Source: JANNWF01 sp041675805 (GTDB taxonomy: Bacteria; Pseudomonadota; Gammaproteobacteria; Xanthomonadales; Xanthomonadaceae). From it: DNA of 7,237 nucleotides. A program made the position numbers and the translations under genes. The stretch is from assembly GCA_041675805.1 (NCBI GenBank), contig JBAYTD010000135.1, positions 1 through 7,237 of the forward strand, read 5' to 3'. Shown here in pieces: positions 1 to 6,193 of the stretch. How positions within the stretch are numbered: position 1 is the first letter of the stretch; each line of letters starts with the position of its first letter. A model generated the notes under the pieces. It was not told the origin of the DNA, ran no database searches, and saw nothing but the letters and a program-made list of their open reading frames with translations.

Positions 1-147
1 CCGACCATCAACCTGGATCAGCCGGGCGAGGGCTGCGACCTCGACTACGTGCCGAACACCGCGCGCGAGCAGGCGATCCGCGTCGCCGTGTCCAATGGCT
101 TCGGTTTCGGCGGCACCAACGGGACTCTGGTGTTCCGGGCGCTGTGA
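1..147 (+). CDS. fabF: 3-oxoacyl-ACP synthase II (KAS II), C-terminal 48 residues
   Basis: The window opens inside this gene; only the last 48 codons and the TGA at 145–147 are present. The visible protein runs from PTINLDQPGEGCDLDYVPN to the C-terminus. It carries the glycine-rich NGFGFGGTNGTL segment (residues about 33–44 of the fragment), the conserved end of KAS I/II enzymes, which holds the phenylalanine gate over the active-site cysteine. The EGCDLDYVP stretch is specifically FabF-like. FabF condenses malonyl-ACP with acyl-ACP in cytosolic fatty-acid elongation. Most FabF proteins have NSFGFGGTN; here the serine is glycine, a small oddity. The catalytic Cys and His residues lie outside the window. 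Its position before pabB fits the fabF–pabB–pabC–mltG order of gammaproteobacteria. Recognition is confident despite the truncation. Confidence 0.93.
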   Translation, partial: PTINLDQPGEGCDLDYVPNTAREQAIRVAVSNGFGFGGTNGTLVFRAL

Positions 148-157
148 TCCACCCTCA

Positions 158-191
158 GGCCGGGTTGTCGGCACCGCCCGGCCGCGCCGAC
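158..191 (+). other. Two crossing inverted repeats in the fabF–pabB gap
   Basis: GGCCGGG at 158–164 is perfectly complementary to CCCGGCC at 177–183, with one further T-G wobble pair inside. GTCGGC at 167–172 is perfectly complementary to GCCGAC at 186–191. The second left arm lies in the loop of the first hairpin and its right arm lies beyond it, so the two stems either exclude each other or form a pseudoknot. No T-run follows, so this is not a standard terminator. It ends 2 nt before the ATG at 194, the likely ancestral pabB start, so it could affect pabB translation. That role is inference; chance pairing in GC-rich DNA is the alternative. Confidence 0.35.
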
Positions 192-193
192 CC

Positions 194-240
194 ATGCTGA
201 TCCATCCCTTGCCGGCCTGGCCGGATCTGTCCGCCTGCAG
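194..240 (+). other. Displaced pabB N-terminus (apparent −1 frameshift)
   Basis: An ATG at 194 opens frame 2 and reads MLIHPLPAWPDLSA, which looks like the usual start of PabB proteins (LP...DL.AL). After about codon 14 this frame turns into arginine/cysteine-rich nonsense, while frame 1 continues sensibly from CTG at 235 as LQARAPALLPCLLESAARG. Adding one C in the GCCTGCAG stretch at 233–240 would join the two into one protein of about 448 residues. Either the gene has lost a base, the sequence has a one-base error, or translation really starts lower down. No slippery heptamer is visible, so programmed frameshifting is unlikely. The family-resemblance argument comes from memory, not from an alignment run here. 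Confidence 0.6.
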
Positions 241-255
241 GCGCGAGCGCCCGCG

Positions 256-1539
256 TTGTTGCCCTGCCTGCTGGAAAGCGCCGCGCGCGGCGGCGCGCGG
301 GCGCGTTACGACCTGCTGCTCGCCGCCTCCGGCGAAGGGCTGTGCCGAGCCGCCGATGGCAGCGTCCGTGATCTCGCCGGCACACCGCTGGCCGGCGGCT
401 TCCTCGATGCCCTGGACCGCGCCTGGCAGGGCGATGCGGTCGCGGCCGTTGCCGGCTTCGAACTGCCCTTTGCCGGCGGCTGGGCGCTGTTCCTCGGTTA
501 CGAACTGGCGATGGAAATCGAACCGCGCCTGCGCCTGCCACCATTGCCGGGCGACCTGCCGAGCGCGCTGGCGCTGCGCTGTCCGGCGGCCTTCGTGCTC
601 GATCACGCCGCGCAACGCGCCTTCGTCGTCGCCGAACCGGGCCAGCAGGCGCTGCTCGGTCGCCTGATCGAACTGGCCGATGATCCGTCCGCAGTGCCCG
701 CAACGCCGCTGCCGCCGCTGGAGATCGACGAAGACGCGGCGCAAGGCTATCTGGACGGCGTCGCCCGGGTGCGCGATTACCTCGCCGCCGGCGATGTGTT
801 TCAGGTCAACCTGGCGCGCCGCTGGCGGGCGCGTTTTCGTGCCGCGCCCGATCCGCTGGCCGTCTACCGGGCACTGCGCCACGCCAATCCGGCACCGTTC
901 GGCGGCCTGTTCCGGCAGCCGGACTGGACCTTGCTGAGCAGTTCGCCGGAGCGTCTGGTCAGCCGCCGTGGCGCGCGGCTGGAAACGCGGCCGATCGCCG
1001 GCACCCGCGCGCGCGACGCGGGCGATGACGCCGCGCGGATCCGCGAACTGGTCGGCCATCCGAAAGAGCGTGCCGAGCACATCATGCTGATCGACCTGGA
1101 GCGCAACGATCTGGGCCGCGTCAGCCGGCCCGGCAGCGTCCGCGTCGAGGCGCTGATGGAGGTGGAAAGCTATGCCCACGTCCACCACATCGAGTCCACC
1201 GTCAGCGCCGTGGCGCGCGAGGGCCTGACACCCGGCGAGCTGATCCGCGCGGTGTTCCCCGGCGGCACCATCACCGGCTGTCCCAAGGTGCGCTGCATGG
1301 AGATCATCGCCGAGCTGGAAGGCATCGGCCGCGGCCCCTACACCGGCGCGCTGGGCTGGCTGGATCGGCGCGGCGACCTCGACCTCAACATCCTGATCCG
1401 CAGCGGCTGGTTGCAGGACGCCTGCTTCGAGTTCCGCGCCGGTGCCGGCATCGTGATCGACTCCGACCCCGACCGCGAACTGGCGGAAACCCGGGCCAAG
1501 GCGCGTGGCCTGCTGCGCGCGCTGGGTGCCGACGGATGA
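256..1539 (+). CDS. pabB: Aminodeoxychorismate synthase component I
   Basis: Converts chorismate to 4-amino-4-deoxychorismate with ammonia from the PabA glutaminase, in cytosolic p-aminobenzoate/folate synthesis. The frame has no ATG upstream, so the best uninterrupted start is TTG at 256 (427 aa) without a clear ribosome site. An N-terminal piece in another frame at 194–240 suggests the intact protein was about 448 aa. The C-terminal two thirds is a chorismate-binding domain: SSPERL (catalytic-type Glu232), RPIAGT (245–250), the ERAEHIMLIDLERNDLGRV block, HHIESTVSA, GGTITGCPKVRCMEII and GPYTGALGW. E. coli PabB has Lys (274) in PIKGT; here that site is Ala248, as in anthranilate synthase TrpE. 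The overlap with pabC (ATGA) still argues for PabB rather than TrpE. No pabA is in the window. If the 5' frameshift is real, the gene may be impaired. Confidence 0.88.
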   Translation: MLPCLLESAARGGARARYDLLLAASGEGLCRAADGSVRDLAGTPLAGGFLDALDRAWQGDAVAAVAGFELPFAGGWALFLGYELAMEIEPRLRLPPLPGDLPSALALRCPAAFVLDHAAQRAFVVAEPGQQALLGRLIELADDPSAVPATPLPPLEIDEDAAQGYLDGVARVRDYLAAGDVFQVNLARRWRARFRAAPDPLAVYRALRHANPAPFGGLFRQPDWTLLSSSPERLVSRRGARLETRPIAGTRARDAGDDAARIRELVGHPKERAEHIMLIDLERNDLGRVSRPGSVRVEALMEVESYAHVHHIESTVSAVAREGLTPGELIRAVFPGGTITGCPKVRCMEIIAELEGIGRGPYTGALGWLDRRGDLDLNILIRSGWLQDACFEFRAGAGIVIDSDPDRELAETRAKARGLLRALGADG

Positions 1540-2375
1540 ACCGCCCGCGCGCCCTCGTCGACGGTCTGCCGGCGGATAGTCTGCCGCTGGATGATCGTGG
1601 TCTGGCCTATGGCGATGGCCTGTTCGAGACCATGCTGATCCATCGCCGGCAGGCGGTGTGGTGGCCGCCGCATCTGGCGCGTCTGGCCGAGGGCGCGCAG
1701 CGGCTGGGCATCGCCATGCCGGATGCCGCCGTCTGGGCGGCGGATCGCGACGCCCTGCTCGACACCTTGGCAGCGGACGAAGGGGCCGTACTCAAGCTGG
1801 TGCTGACCCGAGGCGGCGGCGCGCGCGGCTATGCGCCTGCGCCCGATGCGCCGGCGCGTCGCCTGGTCAGCCTGCATCCCGCACCCGTGGTGCCCGCCGC
1901 CTGGCGCACTGAAGGCATCACCTTGTTCGAGTGTCGTACCCGTCTCGCCCGGCAGCCGCTGCTGGCCGGCATCAAGCATCTGAACCGGCTGGAACAGGTG
2001 CTGGCGCGGGCGGAATGGCGCAACCCGGCCATCGCCGAGGGTCTGCTGCGCGACACCGATGGTCGGGTGATTGCCGCCACGGCGGCCAACCTGTTCCTGC
2101 ACCGCGATGGTCGCTGGCTGACCCCGGCGCTGCGCGATTGCGGCGTCGCCGGCATCTGCCGCGCCTTCCTGCTCGCCGCCAGCGACGCGCAGGAAGGCGA
2201 CATCAGCCAAGAAATGCTGCATGGCGCGGATGAGGTGTTCGTGTGCAACAGTGTGCGCGGTATCCTCCCGGTGACCCGGCTGGGCGAACGGCGTTGGCCG
2301 GTCGGCCCGGCCACGCGCGCCCTGTCGCGACAGTTGGCCAGGGCGCAGCCCGCCTTTGCCTTCGACGAGCACTGA
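1536..2375 (+). CDS. pabC: Aminodeoxychorismate lyase
   Basis: A PLP-dependent fold-type IV enzyme that eliminates pyruvate from 4-amino-4-deoxychorismate to give p-aminobenzoate for folate. At 279 aa it is close to the family's usual 270–290. Visible marks are DDRGLAYGDGLFETM (19–33), the AGIKHLNRLEQ segment whose Lys147 should form the Schiff base with PLP, TAANLFL (182–188), GVAGICRAFL (203–212) and NSVRGILPV (238–246), the cofactor-phosphate and substrate region. The ATG at 1536 overlaps the pabB stop as ATGA, so translation is probably coupled; there is no strong Shine-Dalgarno. D-amino-acid or branched-chain aminotransferases share this fold, but the pabB neighbour and the NSVRGILPV ending favour PabC. 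The sequence looks intact, with all expected motifs. Confidence 0.93.
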   Translation: MNRPRALVDGLPADSLPLDDRGLAYGDGLFETMLIHRRQAVWWPPHLARLAEGAQRLGIAMPDAAVWAADRDALLDTLAADEGAVLKLVLTRGGGARGYAPAPDAPARRLVSLHPAPVVPAAWRTEGITLFECRTRLARQPLLAGIKHLNRLEQVLARAEWRNPAIAEGLLRDTDGRVIAATAANLFLHRDGRWLTPALRDCGVAGICRAFLLAASDAQEGDISQEMLHGADEVFVCNSVRGILPVTRLGERRWPVGPATRALSRQLARAQPAFAFDEH

Positions 2376-2378
2376 ACC

Positions 2379-3422
2379 ATGACCGACACCGCCCGCCCGA
2401 AGCGACGCCGCCTGCGCTGGCTGCTGTGGCTGTTGCCGCTCCTGCTGCTGGCGCTGGCTGCGGCAGCCTATGGTGTCTGGACCGATTACCAGCGCTTCCT
2501 TGCCACGCCGCTGTCGATCGGCGCGCAGGAGCAGGTGTTCGAGGTCAAGCGCGGCGATTCCTTCCGCCACGTGCTGCGCCGCCTGCGTCGCGCCGGGATC
2601 GACGAGGGGCACGATCTGTACTGGGAGGCGCTGGCCTTCGACCTCGGCGTGCTGACCCGCTTGCAGGTCGGCGAATACGCGCTCGGCCACGGCCTCACCC
2701 CGTCCGCCCTGCTGCGCAAACTGGAAAGCGGCCAGGTGATCCAGCACCGCTTCACCCTGGTCGAAGGCTGGAGCATGCGCGACCTGCGCCTGGCGCTGGC
2801 GCGTGACGCCTCGCTGGCGCAGACGCTGGAAGGGCTGTCCAACGAGGAACTGATGAAGCGCCTGGGCCGCGATGGCGTGCATCCGGAAGGCCGTTTCCTG
2901 CCGGAAACCTACCTGTTCACCCGTGGCGTCAGCGATTTCGAACTGCTGCGGCGGGCGCTGATCGCCATGGACAAGGCCCTGCTGGAGGCCTGGGAAGGTC
3001 GCCAGGACGACTTGCCGCTGGCCTCTCCGGATGAATTGCTGACCCTGGCCTCGATCATCGAAAAGGAAACCGGCCGCGCCGAGGAGCGCCCGGACATCGC
3101 CGGCGTGTTCGCGCGGCGGATGCGCATCGGCATGCGTTTGCAGACCGATCCGACGGTGATCTACGGTCTTGGCGAGGCCTTCAACGGCAATCTCACCCGC
3201 GCCCACCTGCGTGCCGACACGCCGTGGAACACCTACACCCGCGGCGGCCTGCCGCCGACGCCGATCGCCATGCCGGGCAAGGCGGCGCTGCAGGCGGCGG
3301 CGCATCCGGCCGAGGGCGACACCTTGTACTTCGTCTCGCGTGGCGATGGCAGCCACCAGTTCTCGCGCACGCTGGACGAGCACAACGCCGCCGTGCGCCG
3401 CTACCAGTTGCGTCGCCGCTGA
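2379..3422 (+). CDS. mltG: Endolytic murein transglycosylase MltG
   Basis: A membrane-anchored lytic transglycosylase (YceG family) that cleaves nascent peptidoglycan glycan strands and is thought to terminate their elongation. The 347-aa length matches E. coli MltG (340). A short basic cytoplasmic tail (KRRRLRW, 8–14) precedes one transmembrane segment at about 14–34, giving an inner-membrane protein with its bulk in the periplasm. A LysM-like region follows (VFEVKRGDSFRHVLRRL, about 53–69). The catalytic region reads LASIIEKETGRAEERP, with Glu228 matching the essential Glu218 of E. coli. After it come FARRMRIGMRLQTDPTVIYG (244–263), TPWNTYTRGGLPPTPIAMPG (281–300) and FVSRGDGSHQFSRTLDEHN. 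It starts 3 nt after pabC and its stop overlaps the tmk start as TGATG. Confidence 0.96.
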   Translation: MTDTARPKRRRLRWLLWLLPLLLLALAAAAYGVWTDYQRFLATPLSIGAQEQVFEVKRGDSFRHVLRRLRRAGIDEGHDLYWEALAFDLGVLTRLQVGEYALGHGLTPSALLRKLESGQVIQHRFTLVEGWSMRDLRLALARDASLAQTLEGLSNEELMKRLGRDGVHPEGRFLPETYLFTRGVSDFELLRRALIAMDKALLEAWEGRQDDLPLASPDELLTLASIIEKETGRAEERPDIAGVFARRMRIGMRLQTDPTVIYGLGEAFNGNLTRAHLRADTPWNTYTRGGLPPTPIAMPGKAALQAAAHPAEGDTLYFVSRGDGSHQFSRTLDEHNAAVRRYQLRRR

Positions 3423-4063
3423 TGGCCGGCAGTGTCATGCGTGGCCGCCTGATCAGCTTCGAAGGCGGCGAGGGTGCCGGCAAGTCCACCGCCATCGCGG
3501 CGGCGGCGGCGGCGGTGCGCGATCGCGGCCACGCGGTGTTGCAGGTGCGCGAACCCGGCGGCACACCGCTGGGCGAAGCGGTGCGCGCCCTGCTGCTGGA
3601 CCCGGCGCACGCCGGCATGGCGGCGCGCGCCGAGTTGCTGCTGATGTTCGCCGCCCGCGCGCAATTGCTGGAAACCGTGGTCGAACCGGCGCTGGCGGCC
3701 GGCCAGTGGGTGATCGCCGACCGCTTCACCGACGCCAGTTTCGCCTACCAGGGCGGCGGCCGTGGTCTCGACAGCGGCTTGATCGCCGAGCTGGAGCGCT
3801 GGGCAGTCGGCCGGCGTCCCGATCTCAGCCTGCTGCTCGATCTGCCGGTCGCCGACGGCCTGGCCCGCGCGCGCGGTCGCGGCGGCGCGGCGGATCGCAT
3901 CGAAACCGAGTCGCTGGCCTTCTTCGAGCGCGTCCGCGCCCGCTATCGCGCCCGCGCGCAGGCAGACCCGGCGCGTTGGCGCGTGATCGACGCCAGCCAG
4001 CCGGTCGAGGACGTGGCCGCGCAGGTGGCGCGCGCGGTGCAGGACTGGATGGACGCCGCATGA
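3422..4063 (+). CDS. tmk: Thymidylate kinase (dTMP kinase)
   Basis: Phosphorylates dTMP to dTDP with ATP in the cytosol, on the way to dTTP. From ATG 3422 the protein has 213 aa. The P-loop GGEGAGKST is at 15–23, REPGGTPLGE at 43–52 binds the nucleotide, and ADRFTDASFAYQGGGRG (99–115) holds the DR motif and thymine-pocket residues. The LID ARARGRGGAADRIE (148–161) is rich in arginine, as in E. coli-type (type II) kinases. The chosen start overlaps the mltG stop as TGATG. ATG 3437 (Met6), giving MRGRLISFEGG..., lines up with the start of E. coli Tmk and is an equally plausible start; neither has a clear ribosome site. The stop overlaps holB (ATGA). Residues 25–32 include six consecutive GCG alanine codons. 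Confidence 0.96.
   Translation: MAGSVMRGRLISFEGGEGAGKSTAIAAAAAAVRDRGHAVLQVREPGGTPLGEAVRALLLDPAHAGMAARAELLLMFAARAQLLETVVEPALAAGQWVIADRFTDASFAYQGGGRGLDSGLIAELERWAVGRRPDLSLLLDLPVADGLARARGRGGAADRIETESLAFFERVRARYRARAQADPARWRVIDASQPVEDVAAQVARAVQDWMDAA
3497..3514 (+). repeat. (GCG)6 trinucleotide run in tmk
   Basis: Six GCG triplets in a row encode six alanines in the helix following the P-loop of tmk. Gain or loss of units would stay in frame and only change helix length. Probably a product of codon bias rather than a contingency locus. Confidence 0.6.
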
Positions 4064-5040
4064 GCATCGACTTCTCGCCCTGGCAGCAACGCCTCTGGCG
4101 CACCCTGGACGGTGCCCGCGCCGGCGGTCGGCTGGGCCACGCCCTGCTGTTCGTCGGCCCGCCACAACTGGGCAAGACCAGCCTCGCCCGCGCCCTGGCA
4201 CAGCGTCTGCTGTGCAGCGGCGAACCGACGGCGGACGGCCGCGCCTGCGGACAATGTCGGGGTTGCCGGCTGTTCGCTTCCGGCAGCCATCCGGATTTTC
4301 GCAGCGTCGGGCTGGAAACCAACGAGAAGAGCGGCAAGCTGCGTAGCGAGATCGTCGTCGACCAGATTCGCGATCTGGCGCAATGGCTGCTGCTCACCTC
4401 GCGCTTCGGCGGCAACCAGGTAGCCCTGATCGAACCCGCCGACCTGCTCGGCCATGCCACCGCCAACGCCCTGCTGAAAACGCTGGAAGAGCCGCTGCCC
4501 GGCCGCTACCTGCTGCTGGTCAGCGCCCGGCCGGCACGCCTGCCGGCCACCATCCGCAGCCGCTGCCAGCGCATGAACCTGCCGCTGCCGCCAGCGACCG
4601 AAGCACGCGACTGGCTGCTGGCGCAGGGCATCGAACCCGCCCAGGCCGACACCGCGCTGGCCGCCGCAGGCGGACATCCCGGACTGGCCCGCGCCTATCT
4701 TCAGGATGGTCGCCTCGCCCTGCGCGAAGCCGTGCGCGCCGACCTGATCGGCCTGGCGCAGCAGCGCAGGACGCCGCTGGCGGTGGCCATGCAATGGGCC
4801 GAATCCGGGCCGTCAGAGTGCGTCCGCTTCGCCGCCGAATTCGCCCACGACCTGTCCCGACAAAGCGCCGCCGGCGGCGCGTCAACAACTTCCGGCTTGA
4901 CCGCGCCGGACGATTTTTCCAAGCTAGCGCAGTGGTTCGACGAAGCCAACCGGATTCGCGGGCTGCTCGATGCGCCGCTGCGCCTCGACCTGCTGTTGAC
5001 CGCCCTGCTGCGGCAATGGCAGGCGGCCTGGCGAAGCTAG
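4060..5040 (+). CDS. holB: DNA polymerase III subunit delta-prime
   Basis: A component of the clamp-loader complex that places the beta sliding clamp on primed DNA. The 326 aa compare with 334 in E. coli. The AAA+ domain has a P-loop GPPQLGKT (33–40) and a four-cysteine zinc module, C52 with C63, C66 and C69 (ACGQCRGC). LIEPADLLGHATANALLKTLEEP (123–145) and the SRC motif (167–169, IRSRC) match DnaX/HolB proteins. A shorter length and the lack of a DnaX C-terminal extension point to HolB rather than gamma/tau. The C-terminal part (from about 200) is the helical collar; within it, residues 268–284 are a Ser/Gly/Ala/Thr-rich, loop-like stretch that also contains a 16-bp DNA palindrome. The ATG overlaps the tmk stop as ATGA. 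pilZ follows after 19 nt. Confidence 0.95.
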   Translation: MSIDFSPWQQRLWRTLDGARAGGRLGHALLFVGPPQLGKTSLARALAQRLLCSGEPTADGRACGQCRGCRLFASGSHPDFRSVGLETNEKSGKLRSEIVVDQIRDLAQWLLLTSRFGGNQVALIEPADLLGHATANALLKTLEEPLPGRYLLLVSARPARLPATIRSRCQRMNLPLPPATEARDWLLAQGIEPAQADTALAAAGGHPGLARAYLQDGRLALREAVRADLIGLAQQRRTPLAVAMQWAESGPSECVRFAAEFAHDLSRQSAAGGASTTSGLTAPDDFSKLAQWFDEANRIRGLLDAPLRLDLLLTALLRQWQAAWRS

Positions 5041-5045
5041 TCACC

Positions 5046-5054
5046 GGAGGGGAG
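5046..5054 (+). promoter_or_regulatory. Strong ribosome binding site of pilZ
   Basis: GGAGGGGAG lies 5–9 nt before the ATG at 5060, the best Shine-Dalgarno on the plus strand of this window. The overlapping genes upstream lack such a site, so pilZ can be translated independently of holB. It also fixes the pilZ start. Confidence 0.8.
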
Positions 5055-5059
5055 CAACG

Positions 5060-5413
5060 ATGAGTGGAACCAGTGCGCGCCAGGGCATCCTGTCGCTGGC
5101 GATCAAGGACAAGGGCGCGCTCTACAACGCCTACATGCCGTTCGTGAAGGGAGGCGGCATCTTCGTCCCCACCGTGCGCAAGTACGGCCTCGGCGACGAA
5201 GTGTTCATTCTTCTCACCCTGCTCGACGACAAGGAACGCCTGCCGGTCGCCGGCAAGGTCTGCTGGATCACCCCCGCCGGTGCCCAAGGCAACCGCACCG
5301 CCGGCATCGGCGTGCAGTTCAACGACTCCGCAGAAGCCGAGCGCGTGCGCAGCAAGATCGAAACCAACCTGGCCGGCATGACCGGTGCCGACAAACCCAC
5401 CCACACCATGTGA
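5060..5413 (+). CDS. pilZ: Type IV pilus assembly protein PilZ
   Basis: A small cytosolic single-domain PilZ protein of 117 aa, needed for type IV pilus biogenesis; in Pseudomonas and Xanthomonas it is known to work with the pilus ATPase PilB, and in Xanthomonas with FimX. Characteristic segments are AYMPFVKGGGIFVPT (24–38), GDEVFILLTLLDD (45–57) and LPVAGKVCWITPAGAQGNRTAGIGVQF (61–87). The RxxxR and [D/N]xSxxG motifs that bind cyclic di-GMP are absent, as is usual for the founding PilZ orthologues, so direct nucleotide binding is not expected. The start is supported by the GGAGGGGAG site. It is the last protein gene of the operon; in many relatives tatD follows, but here a tRNA unit does. 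No terminator is visible between its stop and the tRNA. Confidence 0.95.
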   Translation: MSGTSARQGILSLAIKDKGALYNAYMPFVKGGGIFVPTVRKYGLGDEVFILLTLLDDKERLPVAGKVCWITPAGAQGNRTAGIGVQFNDSAEAERVRSKIETNLAGMTGADKPTHTM

Positions 5414-5432
5414 CCCGGCACCCGCCACGCAC

Positions 5433-5461
5433 TGGTCAGCGCCGCGATTGCCCGCTATCAT
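5433..5461 (+). promoter_or_regulatory. Sigma-70-type promoter of the tRNA-Ala gene
   Basis: TGGTCA at 5433–5438 (4 of 6 matches to the −35 consensus) and TATCAT at 5456–5461 (5 of 6 to the −10) are separated by exactly 17 bp. Initiation would fall near 5468, leaving a leader of only a few nucleotides before the tRNA at 5474. The CGCG after the −10 resembles the GC-rich discriminator of stable-RNA promoters under stringent control; that regulation is inferred. Confidence 0.65.
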
Positions 5462-5473
5462 TTCGCGCTTCGT

Positions 5474-5549
<76 letters not shown>

Positions 5550-5556
5550 ATACCCC

Positions 5557-5589
5557 AAGGGCTCGGTCAATCTCCGGGCCCTTTTTCTT
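5557..5589 (+). terminator. Rho-independent terminator after tRNA-Ala
   Basis: AAGGGCTCGG (5557–5566) pairs fully with CCGGGCCCTT (5574–5583), giving a 10-bp stem with one T-G wobble and a 7-nt loop. It is followed by a T-rich tail (5582–5586, then CTT). It ends the tRNA transcript and very likely also read-through from pilZ. In the opposite direction no T-tract follows, so it is one-sided. Confidence 0.9.
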
Positions 5590-5719
5590 GCCTGCGAAAA
5601 GCCGGGCATCAAGTGCCGCCACCGCTGACCGACACGGTCATCTGCAAGCATTGGGCCGGAGATCACGCAGTCGGCGTCATGCGCACCGCCGCATGGCCCG
5701 GCCGGCCTTGCGTTGGCGC
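5590..5719. other. Intergenic spacer between convergent units
   Basis: About 130 bp between the plus-strand terminator and the end of the minus-strand osmC-like gene. I see no credible gene. It holds a short dyad, TGACC-gacac-GGTCA (5626–5640), and an 8-bp GGCCGGCC palindrome (5700–5707). No minus-strand hairpin with a T-tract is evident, so the end of the osmC transcript cannot be placed. Confidence 0.4.
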
Positions 5720-6193
5720 TCAGTCCTGCGGGCCGCCGCTGCGCGAGTGGTGCAGGGTGGTGCCTTGGCCGTCGACCACGCTGATGTTGACGCTGACGCC
5801 CTGGCGTACGCTTTCGGTGACGGTGCAGAAGGCTTCGAACTGGGCCAGGACGCGGTCGAGGGATTGGTAGTCGTCGGGTTGGCCGGGCAGTTCGATGCGC
5901 ACGTCGATGTCCTCCACGCGCACGCGCTTGTCGGCGTTGCGGCCGGTGCGTGAGGTGGCGGTGGCGCGCAGCGGGCCGGGCAGGTTGCGGAACTTGCTCA
6001 GGGCGAACATCAGGCTGGCGGACAGGCAGTTGGCGACGGCTGCGGTCAGCAGGTGCTCGGGATTGGGGCCGGCACCCTGGCCGAGCGGGGCGGAGAGGTC
6101 GGTCTTGAGGTCGGCGATGGCGGGTTCCTCGAAGCGGACGCGGAATTCGTAGCCGGCGGTCTGCTCGACGCTGATGTGGACGATGTCGCTCAT
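5720..6193 (-). CDS. OsmC-family peroxiredoxin-like protein
   Basis: A 157-aa cytosolic protein of the OsmC/Ohr superfamily, thiol-dependent enzymes that reduce organic hydroperoxides. Both expected catalytic cysteines are present: Cys56 in EHLLTAAVANCLSASLMFALSK and Cys123 in FEAFCTVTESVRQG, spaced almost as in E. coli OsmC (59 and 125). GAGPNPEHLL (40–49) is the usual lead-in to the first cysteine helix. The segment around Cys123 lacks the CPxS form common in OsmC and Ohr, so I assign it to the family and not to a named subgroup. Its ATG overlaps the trxC stop as ATGA, and AAAGGA (minus strand, 6201–6206) lies 7 nt upstream as a ribosome site. The pairing with thioredoxin suggests peroxide or electrophile defence. 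Oxidant specificity and reductant cannot be told from sequence. Confidence 0.88.
   Translation of the reverse strand: MSDIVHISVEQTAGYEFRVRFEEPAIADLKTDLSAPLGQGAGPNPEHLLTAAVANCLSASLMFALSKFRNLPGPLRATATSRTGRNADKRVRVEDIDVRIELPGQPDDYQSLDRVLAQFEAFCTVTESVRQGVSVNISVVDGQGTTLHHSRSGGPQD

Noticed and set aside
281..306. Alternating CG-rich tract near the start of pabB that could form Z-DNA
   Set aside because: It encodes Ala/Arg/Gly residues in the established frame; such runs are expected at this base composition.
1338..3383. A 681-codon open frame on the minus strand across pabB, pabC and mltG
   Set aside because: It is antisense to three well-recognised genes, is rich in Gln/Arg/Ala as expected from reading GC-rich codons backwards, has no recognisable domain and no ribosome site.
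3169..4059. Open frame upstream of holB in the same frame, overlapping mltG and tmk
   Set aside because: The residues before the ATG at 4060 are Arg/Ala/Gly-rich shadow sequence of mltG and tmk; HolB similarity begins exactly at 4060, where the start overlaps the tmk stop.
4865..4880. Perfect 16-bp palindrome GCGCCGCCGGCGGCGC inside holB
   Set aside because: It encodes an Ala/Gly stretch with the genome's preferred codons; with no companion copies or associated feature, codon bias explains it.
5626..5640. TGACC-gacac-GGTCA dyad as an operator
   Set aside because: It is only 5 bp per arm and lies between convergent gene ends, where no promoter is seen.
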